The notes under the pieces are model-generated. The model had not been told where the DNA came from. It saw only the letters and a program-made list of their open reading frames with translations, and made no database searches. A DNA stretch of 6,386 bases from Fimbriimonadaceae bacterium. Lineage in GTDB: Bacteria; Armatimonadota; Fimbriimonadia; Fimbriimonadales; Fimbriimonadaceae. Each line of letters opens with the position of its first letter. The stretch's first letter is position 1. Of this stretch, positions 1-5,574 are shown piece by piece. The stretch covers positions 1 through 6,386 of the forward strand of contig JALHPH010000100.1 of the NCBI GenBank assembly GCA_022842565.1. Direction: 5' to 3'. The translations under genes were made by a program, and so were the position numbers.

Positions 1-1
1 G

Positions 2-1282
2 ATGTACCTGCTCATCCACATCTGGGGTGGCGCGCGCCGCGCTTACGCCGCGCTCAAGTTCTTCCTCTTTACGGCAGCTGGCTCCATCTTCATGTTGCTC
101 GGCATGATCTCGCTCTACTACATCATGCGAGACACGACGGGTACCGGAACCTTCGACCTCATCGCGATCCAAGACGCCATCGCTGAGGGAAGTTTCTGGC
201 GGAACTGGATGCAGCTGCAGCCACTCCTGTTCTGGTCCTTCGCTGTCGGGTTCTTGGTGAAGGTGCCGATGTTCCCGTTCCACACGTGGCTGCCCGACGC
301 CCACGTGGAAGCGCCCACGGCCGGCTCCATCATCCTGGCCGGTGTCCTGCTGAAAATGGGCACCTACGGCTTCCTTCGGTTCTGCCTCCCGCTTTTCCCG
401 GATTACTTGCCGCAAGCAGTCGTCCCCATCGTCATTCTCTGCGTCATTGGCATCCTCTATGGCGGCATCGTGGCGGCGGTTCAGCCCGACGTCAAGAAGC
501 TGGTTGCCTATAGCTCGGTCGCGCACATGGGGTTTATCATGATTGGCATCATGTCGCTGACCCAAGAGGGCATCGTCGGCGGCAGCTACCAGCAGTTGAA
601 TCACGGCATCTCCACTGGCGCGCTCTTCTTGCTCATCGGACTGATTTATGAGCGTCGACACACTCGGCTTTTCAAGGATTTTGGCGGATTGAAGTCGCAA
701 ATGCCGATCTATGCGGCGCTGTTCCTCATCACCATGTTCAGCAGCGTGGGCCTTCCGGGTCTGAATGGCTTTGTGGGTGAGTTCCTCGCGCTCATGGGCA
801 TTTTCCGCGCAGGCGAGGCTGGGGCGTTTGGCTTGAACCTGGTTTACCCCGCGCTCGCGGCAACCGGCGTCATTGTGGCGGCGGTCTACCTGCTCGTCAT
901 GTTTATGCGTATGTTCTATGGGCCAAACTTGAACCCAGAGAACCAGCGGCTTAAGGATCTGAAGCCGTGGGAGATTGCGCTGGTCGGTTCGTTGGTAGTG
1001 TTCATGTTTTGGGGCGGAATGTATCCCAATACCTTCATGAAACCCACCGAAGCCGCGCTTACCGCGACGCGGCATATGGCTCTGAACCCACCTGGCGAGC
1101 GACCGAGCTGGGCGAACCCACGCCATGAGATCGATGCATCCGGTGCACTGGTCCAAACGACAGAGGGCCGCGACCCGAAGAACCTGGGCCAATTCACAAC
1201 AGAAAGCGTGATTTCCGAGCCAAACCTGTACTTTAATAAGCGCGTTCGGGTGGAAGCCAAGAACGACGAGGTGGCTCACTGA
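2..1282 (+). CDS. nuoM: NADH-quinone oxidoreductase subunit M (5'-truncated by window edge)
   Basis: This is an antiporter-like, proton-pumping membrane subunit of respiratory complex I. The visible 426 residues begin at a point equivalent to about residue 150 of E. coli NuoM, just after the conserved WE motif of helix 5. The first visible ATG is therefore an internal Met and the gene begins upstream of the window. Family landmarks, in visible-fragment numbering, are the FLVKVPMFPFHTWLPDAH block at 84-101 with K87 (the helix 7 pump lysine), LLKMGTYG at 116-123 with K118 (helix 8 lysine), the broken-helix region NHGIS at 200-204, and GFVGEF at 256-261 with E260 (helix 12 glutamate, typical of NuoM where NuoL and NuoN have lysine). 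The last predicted helix ends near 344. A hydrophilic tail of about 66 residues follows, longer than in E. coli NuoM. The stop overlaps the next start by one base, indicating coupling. Identity is secure. Confidence 0.97.
   Translation: MYLLIHIWGGARRAYAALKFFLFTAAGSIFMLLGMISLYYIMRDTTGTGTFDLIAIQDAIAEGSFWRNWMQLQPLLFWSFAVGFLVKVPMFPFHTWLPDAHVEAPTAGSIILAGVLLKMGTYGFLRFCLPLFPDYLPQAVVPIVILCVIGILYGGIVAAVQPDVKKLVAYSSVAHMGFIMIGIMSLTQEGIVGGSYQQLNHGISTGALFLLIGLIYERRHTRLFKDFGGLKSQMPIYAALFLITMFSSVGLPGLNGFVGEFLALMGIFRAGEAGAFGLNLVYPALAATGVIVAAVYLLVMFMRMFYGPNLNPENQRLKDLKPWEIALVGSLVVFMFWGGMYPNTFMKPTEAALTATRHMALNPPGERPSWANPRHEIDASGALVQTTEGRDPKNLGQFTTESVISEPNLYFNKRVRVEAKNDEVAH
1268..1274 (+). promoter_or_regulatory. 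Shine-Dalgarno site for the UROD-like gene, inside nuoM
   Basis: The run GAGGTGG lies 7 bases before the ATG at 1282 and is a good match to the anti-Shine-Dalgarno sequence. It sits within the last codons of nuoM. It supports 1282 as the true start and independent ribosome loading, in addition to coupling through the TGATG overlap. Weaker AGG cores stand at similar distances before nuoN (1883-1886, AGGT) and before the isomerase gene (3397-3399). Confidence 0.6.
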
Positions 1283-1896
1283 TGACCGGACGTGAACGAG
1301 TCGTTGCCGCTCTGCAGGGTTCGCCCACCGATCAGGCAGCCGACCTGAATCGGGACGCCGTCATCACCCATCCAGATGATCTGGCCAAATGGTTAGATGG
1401 CGCCCTAGCTGCTTTTGTAGAGGTTCTTTCTCCGTTCGCTTTGTCCAAATCCCGTGGCATCGACCTCAGTGGAATTCTCAAGGGCAACCCAGAAGAGGGG
1501 TTTAACCAATTGGATGCTTTGAAACTGGAAGTATCCGCCGCCCTCGAAAATGCCCACGCCCAAAGGGCGGACGGCATTTTTTACCATTTGGATGGTCCGC
1601 GAGCCTCCGCGTGCACACCCATGCAGTACGGCGGTTACTACTTGGAGCTGGACCGCGAACTGCTGACCCAAGCCAAGGGATTGGTCCTGGTGTACGTTCC
1701 CGGTGAAGAACCGCTCTACCTCGACGCGATCAGCGACCTGACCGCCCACGCATTTGGCTGGAATGCCGCCGCTTCCGGCTTCTCGGTGGATCAATTTAAG
1801 GCCCTCCGTGGCGGAATCACTTTCGGGCCCGACGCCGAACACGACCTGCACTACACACCCGTCGGCCTTCCCAGCCTCACCCAGGTAGCACGATGA
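1282..1896 (+). CDS. Reduced uroporphyrinogen decarboxylase/MtaA-like protein in the nuo operon
   Basis: This is a soluble 204-residue protein with no signal peptide or membrane segment. The opening MTGRERVVAALQGSPTDQ matches the start of the UROD/MtaA superfamily (usually MTxRERVLAALRGExxDR). RADGIFY at 95-101, YLELDRELL at 120-128 and the stretch LYLDAISDLTAHAFGWN at 145-161 match the usual GADGIFF, PYDRxVL and strand-helix segments of the C-terminal half of that barrel. The family is normally about 330-360 residues. Here much of the N-terminal barrel between about residues 20 and 80 is missing or unrecognisable. The HxCG metal-ligand segment of MtaA-type methyltransferases reads YVPG (138-141), so zinc-dependent methyl transfer or haem synthesis is unlikely. 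Overlaps of 1 base with nuoM and 4 bases with nuoN put it inside the complex I operon. A role in assembly or regulation is only a guess. Hand-counted GC of 1381-1560 is about 52%, below the flanking genes. The family call is by memory of motifs and is moderately sure. Confidence 0.6.
   Translation: MTGRERVVAALQGSPTDQAADLNRDAVITHPDDLAKWLDGALAAFVEVLSPFALSKSRGIDLSGILKGNPEEGFNQLDALKLEVSAALENAHAQRADGIFYHLDGPRASACTPMQYGGYYLELDRELLTQAKGLVLVYVPGEEPLYLDAISDLTAHAFGWNAAASGFSVDQFKALRGGITFGPDAEHDLHYTPVGLPSLTQVAR
1385..1394 (+). repeat. Decamer CCAAATGGTT, copy 1 of 4
   Basis: An exact copy lies in the UROD-like gene, read as part of AKWLD. Other exact copies are at 2108-2117 (nuoN, NQMVY), 4012-4021 (isomerase, AQMVH) and 4170-4179 (isomerase, TKWLN). 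A 9-base inverted match, ACCATTTGG, is at 1583-1591. The copies fall in two different reading frames (KWL and QMV), so a shared protein motif does not explain them. Confidence 0.5.
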
Positions 1897-3410
1897 ATTC
1901 GTTTGTATTTCCCTTCCCTGTCATCGATTGGTGGTCCATCATGCCCGTCATCGTCCTGGGCCTTGGCGGCGTGGTTGCGCTACTTACCGAGATGTTCCGA
2001 GGCGGGCGCGATAACGGCCCCATCATCGGCGTCTCGCTCGCCAGCATCGCCGGCGCCGCTGCGGTGCTGGTCATCCAGCTTCAAGCGCCGACCCTGGAGA
2101 GCTTTAACCAAATGGTTTATCGGGACCGCTTCGGAATGGTCCTGCAGTTACTCATCCTGCTGATGACCTTCCTCACGGTCCTATTCAGCGAGGAGTACCT
2201 GCGAGAGAAGCGAATCCCGTTCGGTGAGTTCTATCCGATGCTGCTCTGGTGCGCCACGGGTGGCCTCATCATGGTCGGCACTAAGTCGCTCCTGATGTTC
2301 TTCATCGGGCTAGAAGTACTCTCCATCGCGCTCTACGTGCTGGCTGGCCTTAGCAAACAAGAGCCCAAGTCCGAAGAGTCAGCCATCAAATATTTCTTGC
2401 TAGGCTCATTCGGCTCGGCATTGCTGCTTTACGGAATGGCGCTGGTCTTTGGCGCGACAGGCGGGCTTCATTTCGACAATATTGCGTTGGCTGCAGCGAG
2501 CGACTCGCCGATGGTCCGAACGCTACTCACTTTCGGCCTCGGATTCCTCCTCGTCGGACTTTGCTTCAAGGCTGCACTCGTGCCATTCCACCAATGGTCT
2601 CCGGACGTGTACCAGGGTGCGCCGACCAATGTCACCGCATTCATGGCGAGTGCCAGTAAAGTCGCGGCCGTCGGAGCCATGTTCCGCGTGCTCGAAGCAA
2701 GTTCGGCGCTCCGAGAAGTCTGGATGCCTTTCCTGTACGTGGTGGCGATCCTGACCATGGTCTTCGGCACAGTCGTCGCGTTGGTCCAAACCGACCTCAA
2801 GCGAATGCTCGCCTACGCCGGCATCGCGACCTCGGGCTACATGCTTGTGGGCATGATGGCGTACGCGCTCAACCCGGTTTCGATTAATTCTTCGGCCGTC
2901 ATGTTCTTCCTGATCGGCTACGCTGTTGCCACCTTGGGAACCTTCGCCATGATCACCCTGGTGGCTCGCTCCGGCAGAGAGCATACGAGCTTCGAGGACC
3001 TGCATGGCCTTTGGAAGCGCGAGCCTTGGGCGGCTGTGACGCTCGTCGTTCTCGGTTTCTCGGTGGTTGGCATCCCGCCAACCGTCGGATTCTGGGGCAA
3101 GCTGCAAATCTTCATGGATGCACTGCAGGTCGGCCTCGCGCCGCTGGCCATCATCATGGCCGTGACCAGCATTGTAAGCATCGGTTTCTACTTGAAAGTG
3201 GTGAAGGCTGCCTTCGTTGCCGAGCCCGACGAGCACACAGTCCAGCTTGCACCGATGTCGCCGACGCTCAAGCTGGTCGCCCTCACCTGCGCCGCTTCGT
3301 CCATCTTCATGCTTGGCCTCATGGGCCCGCTCAAGGACTATCTGGGCCGAGAGACAGTCCCCACGACCGCCGAGCTTGCCCTGACCGAAACCACGCAGGC
3401 GCGCCGATGA
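1893..3410 (+). CDS. nuoN: NADH-quinone oxidoreductase subunit N
   Basis: This is the third antiporter-like proton-pumping subunit of the complex I membrane arm, complete at 505 residues (E. coli NuoN is about 485). It is hydrophobic throughout, with a helix pattern consistent with the family's 14 membrane segments. Key residues are visible: GLEVLSIALYVL with E141 (helix 5 glutamate), FKAALVPFHQWSPDVYQGAPT at about 225-245 with K226 (helix 7 lysine and the ND2/NuoN signature), SASKVAAV with K256 (helix 8), and GFWGKLQIF with K403 (helix 12 lysine, as expected for NuoN rather than NuoM). The ATG at 1893 overlaps the previous stop as ATGA. An AGGT core lies 6 bases upstream, and the protein begins directly with a short segment before the first helix, so the start is well supported. 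As in most nuo operons it closes the nuoLMN series, but a non-nuo gene follows with another ATGA overlap. Confidence 0.98.
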   Translation: MNSFVFPFPVIDWWSIMPVIVLGLGGVVALLTEMFRGGRDNGPIIGVSLASIAGAAAVLVIQLQAPTLESFNQMVYRDRFGMVLQLLILLMTFLTVLFSEEYLREKRIPFGEFYPMLLWCATGGLIMVGTKSLLMFFIGLEVLSIALYVLAGLSKQEPKSEESAIKYFLLGSFGSALLLYGMALVFGATGGLHFDNIALAAASDSPMVRTLLTFGLGFLLVGLCFKAALVPFHQWSPDVYQGAPTNVTAFMASASKVAAVGAMFRVLEASSALREVWMPFLYVVAILTMVFGTVVALVQTDLKRMLAYAGIATSGYMLVGMMAYALNPVSINSSAVMFFLIGYAVATLGTFAMITLVARSGREHTSFEDLHGLWKREPWAAVTLVVLGFSVVGIPPTVGFWGKLQIFMDALQVGLAPLAIIMAVTSIVSIGFYLKVVKAAFVAEPDEHTVQLAPMSPTLKLVALTCAASSIFMLGLMGPLKDYLGRETVPTTAELALTETTQARR

Positions 3411-4261
3411 AGCTGGGGCTCAGCATGTGGAGCTATTTCCCGCTTTGGCGAGCGGGCGAAATCAAGGGCGTAGCGGATTTCATTCACGAAGCAAAGCGAG
3501 TCGGCGCCGAGGGAGTCGAGCTGCTCGATGTCTTCTACCGTGAACGAGATATCGACCTCGAACGAAACGATGCATTCCTGGCGCTGCAGGAAACTGGTTT
3601 GCCGGTGGGAGTGTTCTCAGTCAGTCAGAACTTCGCCAAGCGCGATCCGAAAGCACGACTCGAGGAGCTCGATAAGATCAAATTCGGCATCGACGAAGCC
3701 GAGTTCTATGGCGCAGGTGTTGTGCGGGTCTTCGCGGGTGATGTGAACGAGGATATCACCCCCGACGAGGCGCTTCCGTGGATCGTAGAGGGGCTCAGTC
3801 ACGCTTCGGTTTATGCTGATTTGGTGGGCGTGAAGCTGGCGCTCGAGAACCATGGCAAGTTGGCCGGTCGCTCCGACCAGGTTCGAAAGATCATTGACGA
3901 AGTGCGCGAACACAGTGGCAGCGAGGCGCTGGGAGCCAACCCGGATACCGGAAACTTCTTGCTGGTAAACCAACCGAGTCACGAAGCAATCAAGGCGGTG
4001 GCCCCATTTGCCCAAATGGTTCACTTTAAAGATTTTGCACGCACGACACCTGACGATCCGGAGGGCCATTACACCTCGCTGACTGGCGAACGTTACCGCG
4101 GCACGGCTCTTGGCGAGGGTGAAGTGAACCTGGGTGAGTGCATTGAGGTCCTGAAAGCTGGAGGATTCACCAAATGGTTAAACCTCGAATATGAGGGTTC
4201 GGAGGACGCACGAACCGCCGTCCCGCGCTCGCTTCAGAACGCCCGCGCCCTCATGGGCTAA
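3407..4261 (+). CDS. Sugar phosphate isomerase/epimerase (xylose isomerase-like TIM barrel)
   Basis: This is a 284-residue cytoplasmic protein of the AP endonuclease family 2/xylose isomerase-like superfamily, which covers keto-sugar epimerases, hydroxypyruvate isomerase and IolE/IolI-type inositol enzymes. The barrel strands can be followed from MKLGLSMWSY at the N-terminus through GAEGVELLD (33-41), GAGVVRVFAG (102-111) and VKLALENHG (142-150). The four expected divalent-metal ligands are present: E147 in LENHG, D180 in NPDTGNF, H206 in VHFKDF and E261 in LNLEYEG. The GEGEV loop (236-240), also typical, is present. The fold and metal centre are therefore intact, but the substrate cannot be read from the sequence. 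The same frame stays open back to 3011 inside nuoN. The start chosen is the ATG overlapping the nuoN stop as ATGA, because homology begins exactly there and an AGG lies 7 bases upstream. It is the last gene of the nuo transcript in view. Confidence 0.9.
   Translation: MKLGLSMWSYFPLWRAGEIKGVADFIHEAKRVGAEGVELLDVFYRERDIDLERNDAFLALQETGLPVGVFSVSQNFAKRDPKARLEELDKIKFGIDEAEFYGAGVVRVFAGDVNEDITPDEALPWIVEGLSHASVYADLVGVKLALENHGKLAGRSDQVRKIIDEVREHSGSEALGANPDTGNFLLVNQPSHEAIKAVAPFAQMVHFKDFARTTPDDPEGHYTSLTGERYRGTALGEGEVNLGECIEVLKAGGFTKWLNLEYEGSEDARTAVPRSLQNARALMG
4004..4019 (+). repeat. Perfect 7-bp inverted repeat within the isomerase gene
   Basis: CCATTTG and CAAATGG are exact reverse complements separated by two bases. 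They encode part of VAPFAQMVHF, next to the metal-ligand histidine. The right arm is part of one copy of the decamer CCAAATGGTT that recurs elsewhere in the window. It may be a coding coincidence, and the 2-base loop makes an RNA hairpin poor. Confidence 0.4.
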
Positions 4262-4275
4262 ATCCGTCCAAACGG

Positions 4276-4281
4276 TAAAAT
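4276..4281 (+). promoter_or_regulatory. Probable -10 box for leaderless yajQ
   Basis: TAAAAT differs from the TATAAT consensus at one position. It lies exactly 7 bases upstream of the ATG at 4289, so transcription would be expected to start at or within a base of that A. This fits a leaderless mRNA, as is common in Actinobacteria and Deinococcus. No convincing -35 hexamer is visible (the bases 16-18 upstream, around 4252-4259, read CATGGGCT). There is no Shine-Dalgarno sequence before either candidate start. A short inverted repeat, CCGT-CCAA-ACGG (4264-4275), abuts the box but is too short to call an operator. Confidence 0.5.
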
Positions 4282-4288
4282 GCCAATC

Positions 4289-4783
4289 ATGGCTGCAACA
4301 AGCTTTTCGTTCGACATCGTTTCGCGCGTGGACCAGCAGGAAGTCCGCAACGCAGTGGACCAAGCCCAAAAGGAGCTGATGAACCGCTGGGACCTGAAGG
4401 GCACCAACTCCGAAATCGACTTCGAAAAAGAGAAAATTGAATTGCATGCAGGCGACGAAGGCAAGCTCGCCCAACTTCGCGACATCCTTCTCAGCAAGTT
4501 CATTAAGCGCAACATCGACACGCGCTTTGTTGAGTTCGGCAAAGAAGAGCCGGCAAGCGGGCTTTCGGTCCGCCAAAAAGTGGAGTTCAAGAACGGAATT
4601 TCGCAGGAGATGGCCAAGACCATCAGCAAAGCCATCCGCGATAGCGGCATCAAGGTCACCAGCCAAATTCAGGGCGAGGAGCTGCGCATCACCGGAAAGA
4701 GCAAGGATGACCTTCAGAAAACGATGCAGCTGGTGAAGGCGATGGAGCTAGACCAGCCGGTCGAGTTTGTAAACTTCCGCTAA
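4289..4783 (+). CDS. yajQ: YajQ family nucleotide (c-di-GMP)-binding protein
   Basis: This is a small cytoplasmic protein of the YajQ/UPF0234 family. Members bind nucleotides, and some are reported c-di-GMP receptors that act with transcription factors. From this start it is 164 residues, the usual family length (about 160-165). Family signatures are SFDIVSxVDxQEVRNAVDQA at the N-terminus, a central KRNIDTRFVEF segment, the QGEELRITGKSKDDLQ block, and the C-terminal end PVEFVNFR. An ATG three codons earlier (4280) is in frame. The later ATG is preferred because it sits 7 bases after the -10 box and because orthologues begin almost directly with SFDIV. It follows the isomerase gene by 27 bases and probably has its own promoter, though read-through from the nuo operon is possible. 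Its stop codon interlocks with that of the convergent ABC ATPase gene. Confidence 0.95.
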   Translation: MAATSFSFDIVSRVDQQEVRNAVDQAQKELMNRWDLKGTNSEIDFEKEKIELHAGDEGKLAQLRDILLSKFIKRNIDTRFVEFGKEEPASGLSVRQKVEFKNGISQEMAKTISKAIRDSGIKVTSQIQGEELRITGKSKDDLQKTMQLVKAMELDQPVEFVNFR

Positions 4784-5565
4784 GAGGGACCGCGTTCGCG
4801 CAGTACTTGACCCAGGGTCGGGCGGCGAATGGTAATGGCGTCCAGCGCGGCATAGCCGTGCAGCGCCAGCCGCGCGGCGTCCTCCAGGCCGCCATCCAGC
4901 GCGATCCGTAGGTTCTCGCCGTCTTCCATAACCTGCAATTGCAGAGCGGCGCAGGCTTGCCGGGCCAGCGCGGTGGTCTCGGTCTGGATGAGCGCCGAGA
5001 AGGGCTCGGCCGAGCTGCGGAGCTCGTCGGGAGTCCCCTCCAGCCGCAAGCCGCGCGGAGTCAAAAGCAGGATCCGGCTCATTTGCTCCGCCACATCGGG
5101 CCGCGAGGTTACCACCGCCAGAGCGGTTCGGCTGGGCGCGACCATGGTTTGCAGCACGGACTCCAGTGTCCACAGGTCGAGATGATCCAGTTCGCCATCC
5201 AGCAGCACCAATCCCTCGCGCGCGGCCAGGCAGGGCAACAAGCGGCAAGCCAACCTCTGGCCGGGGGAAAGGGCCTCGACTGGAGTGCGGCGATGCTCCC
5301 AAAGCCCCGCTGCGGTCAGCGCTTCGGCCTTCGCGGTCGGTGAAAAGCCCTTCAGAGCTCTTTCCGGAAACACTCGCGCTGAAAGGCGCTCGATCGGCAG
5401 GATGGGAGATTCCCGAGTGCCGTCCCGCAGCGCCTGCAAAAGTCGGGTTTTCCCACACGGCGAAGGTCCCAGGATCGCGAGGCGGGCACCCTCAGCCAGG
5501 CTGATCGAAAACGGACGCGCCTTCGGCGAGGTCAGAAACTCATCGACCCGGGTGAGCGGTGTCAC
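4780..5565 (-). CDS. Degenerate ABC transporter ATP-binding protein (ABC-2 exporter type), orphan
   Basis: This is a 261-residue ABC-type ATPase. The P-loop GPSPCGKT (33-40) and the signature LSPGQ (99-103, for LSGGQ) are present, so nucleotide binding is plausible. Walker B reads VLLDGELDHLD (120-130): the aspartate D123 is kept, but the catalytic glutamate position is glycine (G124), with a glutamate one place later. The D-loop HLD is present. The switch histidine is replaced (VVTSRP, S154). Only about 59 residues separate P-loop and signature, against roughly 90-95 usually, and no clear Q-loop glutamine is seen. The C-terminal ITIRRPTLGQVL (244-255) resembles the ITIRRPTLEDVF end of ABC-2-type drug/lipid exporter ATPases. 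No permease is in view. The start is GTG; the stop of the upstream peptidase lies in the same frame four codons earlier, so no earlier start exists. Hand-counted GC in sampled lines is about 71%, higher than both neighbours. It may be a weakly hydrolysing or regulatory ATPase. Confidence 0.75.
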   Translation of the reverse strand: MTPLTRVDEFLTSPKARPFSISLAEGARLAILGPSPCGKTRLLQALRDGTRESPILPIERLSARVFPERALKGFSPTAKAEALTAAGLWEHRRTPVEALSPGQRLACRLLPCLAAREGLVLLDGELDHLDLWTLESVLQTMVAPSRTALAVVTSRPDVAEQMSRILLLTPRGLRLEGTPDELRSSAEPFSALIQTETTALARQACAALQLQVMEDGENLRIALDGGLEDAARLALHGYAALDAITIRRPTLGQVLRERGPS

Positions 5566-5574
5566 AGCTTCAAC

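Noticed and set aside
2523..3236. 237-residue minus-strand open frame antisense to nuoN
   Set aside because: Its composition is His/Asp/Glu/Arg-rich, as expected of the complement of a membrane protein gene. It has no recognisable domain, and nuoN is certain on the other strand.
3011..3406. In-frame upstream extension of the isomerase gene inside nuoN
   Set aside because: The extra 132 residues are a second-frame reading of nuoN with no barrel-like character. Family homology begins at the ATG at 3407, which overlaps the nuoN stop.
4004..4019. Inverted repeat as a terminator or regulator site
   Set aside because: It lies inside a well-conserved coding region, has a 2-base loop and no U-run. 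It is listed only as a repeat.
4264..4275. CCGT-CCAA-ACGG hairpin as terminator of the nuo operon
   Set aside because: Only a 4-bp stem with no U-tract; it overlaps the approach to the yajQ -10 box and is too weak to terminate.
4748..5458. 236-residue open frame on the minus strand overlapping the ABC ATPase
   Set aside because: It is in another frame of a high-GC gene, is Arg/Gly/Pro-rich without motifs, and the overlapping frame has a P-loop, signature and Walker B.
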